This document shows, piece by piece, positions 35,880-44,533 of a DNA stretch of 64,000 bases; position 1 is the stretch's first letter, and each line of letters starts with the position of its first letter. The notes under the pieces are model-generated. The model searched no databases. It saw only the letters and a program-made list of their open reading frames with translations, and was not told the DNA's origin. The stretch spans positions 2,014,001-2,078,000 of the forward strand of contig NC_011761.1 in assembly GCF_000021485.1 (NCBI RefSeq). Reading direction: 5' to 3'. The position numbers and the translations under genes were made by a program. Source of the stretch: Acidithiobacillus ferrooxidans ATCC 23270. GTDB taxonomy: Bacteria > Pseudomonadota > Gammaproteobacteria > Acidithiobacillales > Acidithiobacillaceae.

Positions 35880-36269
35880 ATGCAATATCTGGAAATGCGC
35901 AAGGGGCGGGTAGAGATCATCCCCATGATCGACATCATGCTCTTCCTGCTGATCTTCTTCATCATGGTGACGATCCACATGATCCCCACCCAGGGGCTGC
36001 CCGCGCAGATGCCCGGTTCCAGCACCGCCCGCGATCTGCCCAAGCCCAAGGTCGTCCTCACCCTGCGCCAGTCCGGTGCAGTAGAGACGGACGGCCACAC
36101 CATCAGCCTGCCGGATCTGGAAGCCAGGCTCCGCCAGGGCGATCCCGCCGAGACCCAGGTCACCATCGCCGCCGACAAGGGCGCCGACATCCAGGCTCTG
36201 GTCAAGGTCATGGACGCCTGCCGCCACGCCGGCGTCAGCGCCATCGGCCTGGCGGCCAAGCCGGAGTAG
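35880..36269 (+). CDS. exbD: ExbD biopolymer transport protein, cluster D
   Basis: 129 residues. The N-terminal helix with the proton-carrying Asp (RVEIIPMIDIMLFLLIFFIM) and the periplasmic C-terminus VKVMDACRHAGVSAIGLAAK are complete. It is one of two intact ExbD genes in the window, so it may serve the orphan ExbB of cluster B. The start at ATG 35880 follows exbB by two bases; tonB follows by 5 bp. Confidence 0.94.
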   Translation: MQYLEMRKGRVEIIPMIDIMLFLLIFFIMVTIHMIPTQGLPAQMPGSSTARDLPKPKVVLTLRQSGAVETDGHTISLPDLEARLRQGDPAETQVTIAADKGADIQALVKVMDACRHAGVSAIGLAAKPE

Positions 36270-36274
36270 GAATC

Positions 36275-37003
36275 TTGACCACCGCCCTCGCATCCCCGTT
36301 GTTCCGCCCCCCGGAAGAAGGCCCCCTGCTGCGGCGGGCCTTGCTGGCCGCCGTGGCAGTGGAACTGCTGGTAATCGGCAACATGGCGTTTTTCTTCCGT
36401 CAGGAAAAGCCGCAATCCCCGTCCATTCCCCCCATGCAACTGGCGCTGATCGCTCCGGAGCCGGCCAAGGTCATTCCACCGTCACCAAGACCAGCAGCCC
36501 AACCCAAGGCGACACCCAAGCCCATGCCAAAACCGGTAGCGAAGCCGCTTCCACGGCCCGTCACCCAGCCGGTGGAGGCGCCGCGGCCGGCCACCACGGC
36601 ACCGAGCCCATTGCCTGCTGCACCGTCTCTTCCATCGCCTGTGAACGCCCCGCCAGTCCAGAACGCCAACCCGGTCAAAAGCGACCCCGGGCCCAGGGAG
36701 GACCGGGCCGGAGAAGGACAATATGCCGGCAGGGTGGCGGGCGAGATCGAAAAACACAAGGTCTATCCGGCTAGCGCCAAAGAACTCGACATGACCGGCG
36801 ACGTCGTCCTTGCCTACACCATCAGCCGGCAAGGCAGCGTAATGGAGGCGTCCGTCCTCAAGTCTTCCGGCTTCAAGCTGCTCGACGAAGCCGCCTTGAA
36901 GGCCCTGCGCGCCAGCCGCTTTGACGCCATGACCGCCGGCCTATGGCCCGGAGCCCCCAGCAAGACCTTCACCACCACCGTGCATTTCGCATTAGACGAC
37001 TGA
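36275..37003 (+). CDS. tonB: TonB energy transducer, cluster D first copy
   Basis: 242 residues with a TTG start preceded by TAGGAA. Membrane anchor ALLAAVAVELLVIGNMAFFF, Pro/Lys rod (PKATPKPMPKPVAKPLPRPV), then a TonB C-terminal domain (YAGRVAGEIEKHKVYPASAKEL, cut; GDVVLAYTISRQGSVMEAS, LKSSGFKLLDEAALKALRAS). It lies between exbD and receptor 4. The second TonB at 42.2 kb has a different rod, so the two might serve different receptors. Confidence 0.92.
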   Translation: MTTALASPLFRPPEEGPLLRRALLAAVAVELLVIGNMAFFFRQEKPQSPSIPPMQLALIAPEPAKVIPPSPRPAAQPKATPKPMPKPVAKPLPRPVTQPVEAPRPATTAPSPLPAAPSLPSPVNAPPVQNANPVKSDPGPREDRAGEGQYAGRVAGEIEKHKVYPASAKELDMTGDVVLAYTISRQGSVMEASVLKSSGFKLLDEAALKALRASRFDAMTAGLWPGAPSKTFTTTVHFALDD

Positions 37004-37023
37004 CACCACCGAGGGAGCCAACA

Positions 37024-39240
37024 ATGAAACACATCGTGACACCACGCGCCATCGTCAAGGCCATCCTGGCCGCCACCTTCATCGGCCCCGTTCCGGCCCT
37101 TGCCGATGATCCGGTCAAAACCGACGATATTTCGGTATTCGGCCAGAAGGAAACGCGGCAGGTCCTGACCATGACCCGTTCGGAACTCAGTGAGGCCCCG
37201 CCGGGATATAGCCCCCTGGCCTCCCTGCAGAAGCTGCCCGGCGTATTCTTTTCCTCATCAGACCCCCTCGGCAACTACGAATGGGGCAGCCGCTTCAGTA
37301 TCCGGGGTTTCAACCAGAACCAGCTCGGTTTCACGCTGGATGGATTACCATTGGGCGATCAGAGCTACAGCAACAACAACGGCCTTTCCATCGGGCGCGC
37401 CATCAGCCAGGAAAACATCAGCCGGGTCAGCGTATCCGAAGGGGCCAGCGATACCGGCACGGCATCCACCAGCAACCTGGGCGGCAGCGTTCAGTTCTTT
37501 TCCGTCGATCCCAAGAATCGCTTCGGCGTGACCCTGGCCGAGACCTATGGCAGCGCCAACTCCAGCCGCACCTTTCTGCGCCTGGATACCGGCGACTTGG
37601 GTGCCCATACCAAGGCCTTCGTCAGCCTCCTCTATAGCCGCGCCGACAAATGGAAAGGCTATGGCCCGCAAAGCGAAAAACAACTCAACGCCAAGATCGT
37701 ACACTTCTTCGGTGAGAGCAAGATCACGGCTTTTGTCGATCTATCCCGCCGTGATGAAAGCGACTACGCCGATCTCTCCCTCGACTCCCAGCGGCGCCTG
37801 GGCTGGAACTGGGACAATTATGCCCCGGATTTTCAGCGCGCCGCCAACGCCGCCAAAGGTATCTTTACCGGCGGCGTGACCAGCGTTGACGATGCCTATT
37901 ATTTCGCCCGAGGCCTGCGCAACGACGAACTGGCTTATATGAACGCCAATCTCAAGCTCTCCGCCATAGCCCGTCTCGATACCACCGTCTATTATCACCA
38001 CAATGATGGGCAAGGGCATTGGTATACCCCTTATGTGCCCTCCCCATCGGGCCTGCCCATATCCATCCGCACCACGGAATATGGCATCAGCCGGGGCGGC
38101 GTCATCTCTTCGCTGGTGGCGCGGCTCCACCATCACCGACTCAGCACCGGATTCTGGTATGAATACAATAAACATCAGCTTACCCGGAATTACTACAATA
38201 TCACCTCCGGTGACATCAATGCCTACGATCATTTTCTCAGCAACCCCATTGCCACGGCTTTCTTGCAGCAGTTCGACACCACTACCTGGCAATTCTTCGC
38301 CCAGGATCAGGCCACCTTCTTCAATGACCGGCTAAAAGTAACCCTGGGCGTCAAAAGCCCCCATGTGAACATTGATGCCAACTCCCTGGTGGGCAATCTC
38401 GCCGCCGGTTCCATCAGCGCTCAGCGCGGCCTCCTGCCGCAGGTGGGCCTGAATTACCAGCTCACCCCGGCGGAGAATGTTTTCTTCTCCTACGCCCAGA
38501 ACATGCGCGCCTTTCAGCCGGGCATTAGTGGACCGTTCTCCACCACGCAGGCCGCTTTCAACGCCACCTCCGGCAGCCTAAAACCGGAAACTTCCCAGAC
38601 CGTGGATATCGGCATCAAGACCCAGCGGGGCAATTTCCAGGCGTCGCTGGATGCGTATCTGGTCAACTTTGATAACCGCTTGCTGAGCATCTCCCAGTGT
38701 GTGGGCATTCTCGGCTGCCCCTCCACCCTGGCCAACGTAGGCTCCGTGCATACCCGCGGCGTGGAAGGCGCCTTTCAATGGTCGCCCGTCCAGGATGTCA
38801 CCTGGTACAATTCCTTGACTTATACCTCTTCCAAGTACCAGTCCGACTATCTGGACGGCACGACCCTGGTACGGGCCGCGGGTAAAAATGTCGTGGATGC
38901 CCCGCGCCTGATGTTTGCCACCCAGCTTGCCTATGAACACGCCGGTTTCTTCGGCCGCCTCGGTGCAAAATATACGGGTGAGCGCTATTACACCTACACC
39001 AATGACGCCAAAGTGCCGGGCTACTGGCTGACAGACCTCAGCACCGGCTACCGCCTGCGCCGCGTCCTCGGACTCCAGGAACTGCGCTTCCAGCTGAACG
39101 TCACCAACCTCCTCAACGAAAACTACTGGGCCACCATCGGTACCAACGGCTTTGTCTCCTCGGATCCGCAGGGACAGTTCTGGACCCTGCAAAACGGCGC
39201 GCCACGCCAGGTCTTCGGTACGGTGAGCGGCACCTTCTGA
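37024..39240 (+). CDS. TonB-dependent outer-membrane receptor 4 (cluster D)
   Basis: 738 residues from ATG 37024 (GAGGGAG-type ribosome site upstream). Signal peptide ends near PALA-DD. TonB box DDISVFG, plug (GYSPLASLQKLPGVFFSSSDP, cut; FSIRGFNQNQLGFTLDGLPLGDQ, RVSVSEGASDTGTASTSNLGG) and a barrel ending RQVFGTVSGTF. The plug differs much from receptors 1-3, suggesting a different ligand. It is directly followed by the propeller-phosphoesterase gene. Confidence 0.93.
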   Translation: MKHIVTPRAIVKAILAATFIGPVPALADDPVKTDDISVFGQKETRQVLTMTRSELSEAPPGYSPLASLQKLPGVFFSSSDPLGNYEWGSRFSIRGFNQNQLGFTLDGLPLGDQSYSNNNGLSIGRAISQENISRVSVSEGASDTGTASTSNLGGSVQFFSVDPKNRFGVTLAETYGSANSSRTFLRLDTGDLGAHTKAFVSLLYSRADKWKGYGPQSEKQLNAKIVHFFGESKITAFVDLSRRDESDYADLSLDSQRRLGWNWDNYAPDFQRAANAAKGIFTGGVTSVDDAYYFARGLRNDELAYMNANLKLSAIARLDTTVYYHHNDGQGHWYTPYVPSPSGLPISIRTTEYGISRGGVISSLVARLHHHRLSTGFWYEYNKHQLTRNYYNITSGDINAYDHFLSNPIATAFLQQFDTTTWQFFAQDQATFFNDRLKVTLGVKSPHVNIDANSLVGNLAAGSISAQRGLLPQVGLNYQLTPAENVFFSYAQNMRAFQPGISGPFSTTQAAFNATSGSLKPETSQTVDIGIKTQRGNFQASLDAYLVNFDNRLLSISQCVGILGCPSTLANVGSVHTRGVEGAFQWSPVQDVTWYNSLTYTSSKYQSDYLDGTTLVRAAGKNVVDAPRLMFATQLAYEHAGFFGRLGAKYTGERYYTYTNDAKVPGYWLTDLSTGYRLRRVLGLQELRFQLNVTNLLNENYWATIGTNGFVSSDPQGQFWTLQNGAPRQVFGTVSGTF

Positions 39241-39340
39241 TGCATTTATGGGCACGGACAGGCTATCGTCACGTGCCCACACTTCCTTCCCTCTGTTGCG
39301 TTACGTGCCGACACATCGGCGAAAATACTGGAGCCTATTC

Positions 39341-42178
39341 ATGCATCGCACCTTCTTATTCCTCCTATCCGGCGCCTTTGCTCTCCTGGCCGGCCCCGCC
39401 GCAGCGCAAAGCGCAATGGACGAGAAGGATGGACCACCATCCAGTGCCGGACACCGGGAAAGCGCAAGGGCAGAGGCAGCAGTTCTGCCCACCGGTCAGC
39501 GTATTTCACCACGGGCCACTCCTGGCTCCCGGTTTTGGGATCGCCTCATGACCGATGGCGGCGCTGCGCCGGTCTATGCGCGGGGTGCCGTCAGCACATT
39601 ACTGACGCCGGACGGGCATTATTTGTTGATCCTGACCTCGGGATTCAAGCGGAACGCCGACGCCCATGGCCATCCGTCAGCGCAGCGTTCCCGGCAGAGC
39701 GTGATTATTGAGGATGTCTCCAACCCGCGGCAGCCCCAAACCATCCAGGTCCTGCCCATCAACAACAGCTTTTGCGGCATGGCCCTGTCGGCGGATGGGA
39801 AAACCCTTTATGTAGGCGGCGGCGTCGATGACAATGTGCTGATTTTCCAAAAAACCGGGCCCTCCGGACAGTGGCGGACCGATGGCCATCCCATCCCTCT
39901 CGGACACCAGTCCGGCCTTGGTCTCCACGTCAAACCCCTCACCGCGGGCCTCGCCCTCAGCCCCGATGGCAGGCGCCTCCTCGTGAGCAATTTCTACAAT
40001 GATTCAGTGAGCATGATCGACCTGGACCAGCGTCGCGTTCTCCGGGACGTGGACCTGCGTCCCGGCCCCAGCGAAGGACGGCACGGACAGGCCGGGGGTG
40101 AAAGCCCCTTCTGGGTCGTCATGGATCATCGGCAGCGCGTCTATGTCTCCAGCATGCGCGACCGTGAAATCGTCGTCATCGACACCGGCAATGACGACCC
40201 GAAGATCGTCGCCCGCATCGCCACGCCGGGGAATCCCAACCGCCTGCTCCTGGACGAGGCCCGCCAGCGGCTCTACGTGGCCATGGAAAACCGCGACAGC
40301 ATCGCGGTCGTCGACACCCAAAAACTCCGGCTACAGGGCCAGGCCGGTCTGGTTCCGGGGGAGGTGCGCCGCGCCGGGACGCCGGGAGTTTCCCCGGGCG
40401 AAGAAAATCTGGGCTGGTCGGCCAACGCCCTCGGCATCTCGCCCGATCATCAGCGGCTTTACGCCACCCTAGGCCAGATGAATGCCATAGCCGTGCTCTC
40501 CCTGGCGGGAGCAATGCCGCACAGCCTCGGCCTCCTGCCAACGGCATGGTCGCCGCAGGACCTGGTCCCTGCGCCAGCCGGCGACGCCCTTTGGGTGATC
40601 AACAATAAATCCATTCCCGGAGCCAATCCGGGATATTGTTCCGGTTATCGGCATGGCTGCATCGCCTCATCCCCGGTCCAGCCGAAGCCCAACCAATACA
40701 TCTTGCAACTTTCCCTTTCGGGCCTGCAAGAGATTCCGCATCTGGCCAAGGTGGACCTGCCGTCCATGACCTCGGTGGTCCTGAAAAACAACCACTCCAC
40801 CCTCCTCTCCCACATCGATCGCCAAGTCATGGATTTCCTGCACCGGCATATCCGGCACGTCATCTATATCGTCAAGGAAAACCGTTCCTACGATCAGGTG
40901 CTGGGCGACCTTCCCCGGGGCAACGGCGACCCCTCCCTCACCGAGTTCCCCCTGGCCGTGACCCCCAACCAACATCGCCTCGCCCTCGACTTTGTCCTGC
41001 TGGATCACTTTCTGGATACGGGGGAAGTGAGCGGCGATGGCTGGGCGTGGTCCACGGCAGCCCGGGAGTCGGACATCAACAGCAAGATGCTGCCCAATAA
41101 TTATGCCCAAGGCGGCGGTTCCTACGACTGGGAAGGCACCAATCGCAATGTCAACGTGGGCCTGCAGGGGGAAGAACGGCGCGCGGCCAATCCCGACACC
41201 CCCAAGGACCCCGATCTTCTGCCGGGGACCGCCGACGTTGCCGCACCGGATAGCGCTGCCGGCCGCTACCAACAAGGTTATCTGTGGAGCGCCGCCCTGC
41301 GCCATGGACTCACCCTGCGAAATTATGGATTTTTTGTGGACCTGGAACGATATGGCGCCAGCACCAACCGGATTCCGCTATCCCGCCATCCCTACCAGGA
41401 AAAAATCATCCAGGCCTATCCGGCCAATCCGGGGCTCGCCGCCCATACCGATCCATTTTTCCGCAGCTTTGATAACGCCTACCCGGATTATTACCGCTAC
41501 CGTGAATGGGAGCGGGAATTCCGCGCCTATGAACGCAATGGCAAACTGCCCACTCTTTCGCTCATACGCTTCATGAATGACCATACGGGCAAATTTGGCC
41601 AAGCCATGGACGGCGTCAACACGCCGGAACTCCAGGTCGCAGACAATGATTTTGCCGTAGGCTTGCTGGCGGAGCGGATCGCCCATAGCCGCTACGCCCG
41701 GGATACCCTGATATTCGTGGTGGAGGACGACGCCCAGGACGGCCCGGACCATGTGGATGCCCACCGCAGCATCGCCTTCGTCGTCGGCCCCTATGTGAAA
41801 CAAGGCGCGGTGCTTTCCACCCCCTACAACACCCTCAACCTGCTGCGCACCATGGAGATGGTGCTGGGACTGCCGCCCCTGAGCGCCCTGGACGGCGCCG
41901 CCCGCCCGATGGCGGATATTTTCGACCTTCGGCAACGGCCATGGAGCTTTCAGGCCTGCCCCTCGGGGATGCTGCAAAGCACCGCCCTCGCCAGCCGCTG
42001 GCCGGCCCGATACCGATCCTGCGGCAGCGCCCAAAACCATTTGCGGCCTTTGCACGACGGGAAATACTGGGCCGCAAAAACCCAGGGAATGGATTTTTCT
42101 GCCGAAGATCGCATCGATACCGCTCAATATAATCGCATCCTTTGGGAAGGCATCATGCACACGCCGCAACCCGATTGA
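39341..42178 (+). CDS. Beta-propeller / PF04185 phosphoesterase fusion, cluster D
   Basis: 945 residues. Signal peptide (FLFLLSGAFALLAGPAAAQS). Residues about 80-500 are a propeller of YncE-like blades (MALSADGKTLYVGGG, LALSPDGRRLLVSNFYNDSVSMID, RLLLDEARQRLYVAMENRDSIAVVD). From about residue 505 comes the phosphoesterase: YIVKENRSYDQVLGDLPRG, then DFVLLDHFLDTGEVSGDGW, and IFVVEDDAQDGPDHVDAHRSIAFVV. The KENRSYDQ...G motif keeps Glu, Asn and Asp. It is a paralogue of the 10992 gene, with the same domain order. ATG 39341 follows GGAG. Probably secreted and acting on organophosphates with the neighbouring receptors. Confidence 0.88.
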   Translation: MHRTFLFLLSGAFALLAGPAAAQSAMDEKDGPPSSAGHRESARAEAAVLPTGQRISPRATPGSRFWDRLMTDGGAAPVYARGAVSTLLTPDGHYLLILTSGFKRNADAHGHPSAQRSRQSVIIEDVSNPRQPQTIQVLPINNSFCGMALSADGKTLYVGGGVDDNVLIFQKTGPSGQWRTDGHPIPLGHQSGLGLHVKPLTAGLALSPDGRRLLVSNFYNDSVSMIDLDQRRVLRDVDLRPGPSEGRHGQAGGESPFWVVMDHRQRVYVSSMRDREIVVIDTGNDDPKIVARIATPGNPNRLLLDEARQRLYVAMENRDSIAVVDTQKLRLQGQAGLVPGEVRRAGTPGVSPGEENLGWSANALGISPDHQRLYATLGQMNAIAVLSLAGAMPHSLGLLPTAWSPQDLVPAPAGDALWVINNKSIPGANPGYCSGYRHGCIASSPVQPKPNQYILQLSLSGLQEIPHLAKVDLPSMTSVVLKNNHSTLLSHIDRQVMDFLHRHIRHVIYIVKENRSYDQVLGDLPRGNGDPSLTEFPLAVTPNQHRLALDFVLLDHFLDTGEVSGDGWAWSTAARESDINSKMLPNNYAQGGGSYDWEGTNRNVNVGLQGEERRAANPDTPKDPDLLPGTADVAAPDSAAGRYQQGYLWSAALRHGLTLRNYGFFVDLERYGASTNRIPLSRHPYQEKIIQAYPANPGLAAHTDPFFRSFDNAYPDYYRYREWEREFRAYERNGKLPTLSLIRFMNDHTGKFGQAMDGVNTPELQVADNDFAVGLLAERIAHSRYARDTLIFVVEDDAQDGPDHVDAHRSIAFVVGPYVKQGAVLSTPYNTLNLLRTMEMVLGLPPLSALDGAARPMADIFDLRQRPWSFQACPSGMLQSTALASRWPARYRSCGSAQNHLRPLHDGKYWAAKTQGMDFSAEDRIDTAQYNRILWEGIMHTPQPD

Positions 42179-42187
42179 GCGATTCTC

Positions 42188-42967
42188 ATGAACATGACGG
42201 TTGACGCAGAACATGTTTCTCCCCTTCCATCCATACGAACGGAATCGAAAAAAATGGCTCCAGAACTTGCGCAGATGCCCGGTTACCGGCTTCCTGGAGA
42301 GGGCAAGGCCATGCAGCAAGCCCTTGGCCTCGCCTTTTTGGTAGAGATCCTCGCCTTGGCCGCCCTCTTCTACAGCATCCATCATCAGCACCCCATCCAG
42401 GCCGCTCTGCCGCCCATGCAAATCGCTCTGGCCACACCGGAACCGCCCGCCAAGCCGGTGACGCCCCCTACGCCGACACCAAAGCCCAAGACCGAAGAAC
42501 CGCCCAAACCCGTGCTACGGAAAATGGCACCCAAACCCCACCCACAGCCCACGCCCACGCCGCCTCAGCGGATCAAGGAAATGCTGCCCCCGTCACCCTT
42601 GCCGAGCCCGGTGGCGGCCCCACCCACACAGGAAACACCCACGCCGGCACCACCCAGCTTGTCCCCCGTCGATCCCGCGGTACGCGAGGATTATCTTTCC
42701 CAAGTTAAAGGCGCCATTCAGGCCGCAGTCCACTTTCCCGGTGTTGCCCGAATGCTGGGGGAGACAAGCCGGGTACGGGTACGTTTCCATCTTCTCCATG
42801 GCCATGTCAGTCAAATCGATATCCTCAAAAAGGGGGCCATGGGTGCCTTTGACGAGGCCGCGCTGGCCGCGGTGCGCAACGCCCGGATCCCGCCACCCCC
42901 GGCGACGTTGGCCGGCAAAGATTTTCAGTTGACCGTGTGGGTAGAGTTCCAATTGGAAAACGGCTGA
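42188..42967 (+). CDS. tonB: TonB energy transducer, cluster D second copy
   Basis: 259 residues. Membrane anchor AMQQALGLAFLVEILALAALFY, a Pro-rich rod (PTPTPKPKTEEPPKPV, PKPHPQPTPTPPQ) and a C-terminal TonB-like domain (REDYLSQVKGAIQAAVHFPG, RVRVRFHLLHGHVSQIDILK, GAFDEAALAAVRNARIP, FQLTVWVEFQLENG). The domain is more diverged than the others. It starts 10 bp after the phosphoesterase and precedes the phoD scrap. Confidence 0.9.
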   Translation: MNMTVDAEHVSPLPSIRTESKKMAPELAQMPGYRLPGEGKAMQQALGLAFLVEILALAALFYSIHHQHPIQAALPPMQIALATPEPPAKPVTPPTPTPKPKTEEPPKPVLRKMAPKPHPQPTPTPPQRIKEMLPPSPLPSPVAAPPTQETPTPAPPSLSPVDPAVREDYLSQVKGAIQAAVHFPGVARMLGETSRVRVRFHLLHGHVSQIDILKKGAMGAFDEAALAAVRNARIPPPPATLAGKDFQLTVWVEFQLENG

Positions 42968-43003
42968 ATATCTGAAGGAGCCGGCGTTGGCTTTAGCGCC
43001 GGA

Positions 43004-43399
43004 TTGTTCTGGCCCCTCAGCGGTCTAGGCCAGGATATGCCCCTTCGCGCCAGCGCCCTCCATGCCGGTCCCATGCAGGGTTATCTCGCCGTCCGCTCGG
43101 CGCAGTTGTGGCTGCAGACCCTGGGGCCGGCCCGGGTCCAGGTGGCCTTCTGGCCGGAGGGACGAGAAGAGGCGCGCCGCCTCACCAAGATCGTCACTAC
43201 CAAAGCACAGACCCAGTTTACCGCGCTCTTGACCCTGGACGACCTTGCGCCCGGCACCCGCTACGCCACCCGGGTGCTGCCGGACGGCCAAGCCCTAGCC
43301 GCATTCCCGTTCACGGTACATACCCTGTCCCTCTGGCAATGGCGCCGCCCCGGCGCACCGCGGCAAGGTCATGTAATGGACGTTAGCAGCCCAATGTGA
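43004..43399 (+). pseudogene. 5' fragment of a PhoD-like alkaline phosphatase gene
   Basis: The stretch SALHAGPMQGYLAVRSAQLW, QTLGPARVQVAFWPEG and DDLAPGTRYATRVLPDGQ is the N-terminal domain of PhoD-like phosphodiesterases/alkaline phosphatases. The expected signal peptide start is off frame (a TTG at 42987 after GAAGGAG reads another frame). The sequence stops at about 43380, where it meets a promoter copy. The catalytic metallophosphatase domain is absent. It was the last gene of cluster D before rearrangement. Confidence 0.72.
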
Positions 43400-43434
43400 C
43401 AGTTGTGCGTCAATGAGGTGACTTTTTTGTGACA
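43382..43434 (-). promoter_or_regulatory. Pho-box-like promoter, truncated at a rearrangement joint
   Basis: Minus strand: TGTCACA (43434-43428), AGTCACC (43423-43417), TGACGCA (43412-43406) and TGTCACA (43401-43395), then TTGGGC, TGC and TAACGT overlapping the joint (about 43385-43380). It is the same module as at 30.2 kb, but the leader and genes it once served are missing: transcription would run antisense into the phoD scrap. It overlaps the 3' end of the regulator gene. Confidence 0.72.
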
Positions 43435-43556
43435 TTTTTCGGGTCAATCAGTGGTGTAAAGCGATACCCAAAGCCAGGCACGGTGTCCAGCCAGCCTTTG
43501 GCGCCTGCACTTTCCAGAATCTTGCGTAAACGATGAATCTTGACGACCTGAGTATT
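43382..43556 (-). repeat. Right direct repeat bracketing the 13-kb cluster D block
   Basis: About 175 bp matching 30230-30408, but embedded in the complete second regulator gene. Here homology stops leftward exactly where the phoD fragment ends, giving a sharp joint at about 43381. Confidence 0.8.
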
Positions 43557-44264
43557 GGGCGCGAGGTACGCGCCCTTACCCTCCGACAGGATATAGGCGA
43601 TCTGATGGCTGGAAACGACTTCGTCCGGATGGATGGCGAAATAGTGGAGCAGATAAAAGAGTTGTCGCGGCAAATGCATTTCCTGCCCCAGTATCCAGAC
43701 CCGCCGTGACACGAGATCAATGCAAAGGGTTTCCATTTCTCCCATCCGGATAGGGCGCATGCGCTCGCAATTTCTGAGCATGTTGCGGACCTGAGCGGTC
43801 AGTGGCTCCGGCCCCATACTGGACGGGATATAGGCCTGCGCCCCCGCCTCCAGCGCCGCCACGGCATCCATTCTTTCGTGGTCTTCTGGAGCGCCATCGC
43901 CGACGACCAGGAAGGATAATGAACCCTGATGCGGTGCGGGCTGCAGTCGCTGTAACCAATCGCCGTTCACGACGGACCATCCCAGCAGGACCAGGACCTC
44001 CGGATCCCAGTGCCGTATCCACTGTTCGGCTTCGGCTCGCTCAGTGACGGTATGCACCTGCGCATAGGCGCGCTCCAGAGCGGCTTTGACGGAAATGGCT
44101 GGTCTGTCGTCGTTAGTTCGCGCATTCACTACCAGAAGAACTCGTGGGTAATGCGGCGAGGGAGCGTGGTTTGGCAACTTTTCCCGCATCTGAGCGCACA
44201 TCGCTGCTGGCAGCATATGTACATACGCATGCACACCAATACTGCCCAATAATATCCAGAACAT
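43410..44264 (-). CDS. OmpR/PhoB-type winged-helix regulator with degenerate receiver, second copy
   Basis: 284 residues from ATG 44264 (AAGGAAG upstream). A hydrophobic N-terminal segment (MFWILLGSIGVHAYVHMLPA) precedes a receiver-like domain of about residues 40-165. The phospho-acceptor region reads PEVLVLLGWS with no aspartate, and the lysine position is a serine (YIPSSM). The C-terminal winged helix is intact (LPRQLFYLLHYFAIHPDEVV, TQVVKIHRLRKILESAGAKG, VPGFGYRF). It differs from the 9.1-kb regulator mostly in the receiver. If the first ATG is used the protein may be membrane-tethered; later ATGs (M22, M26) would make it soluble. Confidence 0.82.
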   Translation of the reverse strand: MFWILLGSIGVHAYVHMLPAAMCAQMREKLPNHAPSPHYPRVLLVVNARTNDDRPAISVKAALERAYAQVHTVTERAEAEQWIRHWDPEVLVLLGWSVVNGDWLQRLQPAPHQGSLSFLVVGDGAPEDHERMDAVAALEAGAQAYIPSSMGPEPLTAQVRNMLRNCERMRPIRMGEMETLCIDLVSRRVWILGQEMHLPRQLFYLLHYFAIHPDEVVSSHQIAYILSEGKGAYLAPNTQVVKIHRLRKILESAGAKGWLDTVPGFGYRFTPLIDPKNVTKKSPH

Positions 44265-44287
44265 AGCGGATGCTTCCTTTCGCCCGG

Positions 44288-44494
44288 TCAGGACTGCGGG
44301 CGCGTATCTCTTAACTGCCACTCCGGTTTAATAAAAACGAGTGCAGACCCAATGAGGAACAGGTCGTAGGCGTCCGTGAAAAATCCCATCCCCGCGCTGA
44401 ATGCGGCGCGCAGGTGAAAAAAACTGATAGGGGCGTTGTTGAGGGAATCGATGACACTGAGTTGGGGTACTTGCGTGCCCGTGGACTGACTCAT
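44288..44494 (-). pseudogene. N-terminal fragment of an MFS (phosphate-type) transporter gene
   Basis: 68 codons: the first membrane helix and its surroundings (HLRAAFSAGMGFFTDAYDLFLI, cut, then GSALVFIKPEWQL) match the start of phosphate:proton symporters of the MFS. It then runs into unrelated RDTRPQS and a stop. It keeps a good ribosome site (AAGGAG) and a strong Pho-type promoter. The regulator gene begins 23 bp later, so the fragment now acts as a leader for it. Confidence 0.75.
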
Positions 44495-44533
44495 GGCAGA
44501 TCTCCTTATGGGACTGACGTTGCGGTCCCAGTG

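Noticed and set aside
41378..42421. 347-codon frame on the minus strand opposite the propeller-phosphoesterase
   Set aside because: No domain features; the plus-strand enzyme and tonB account for the sequence.
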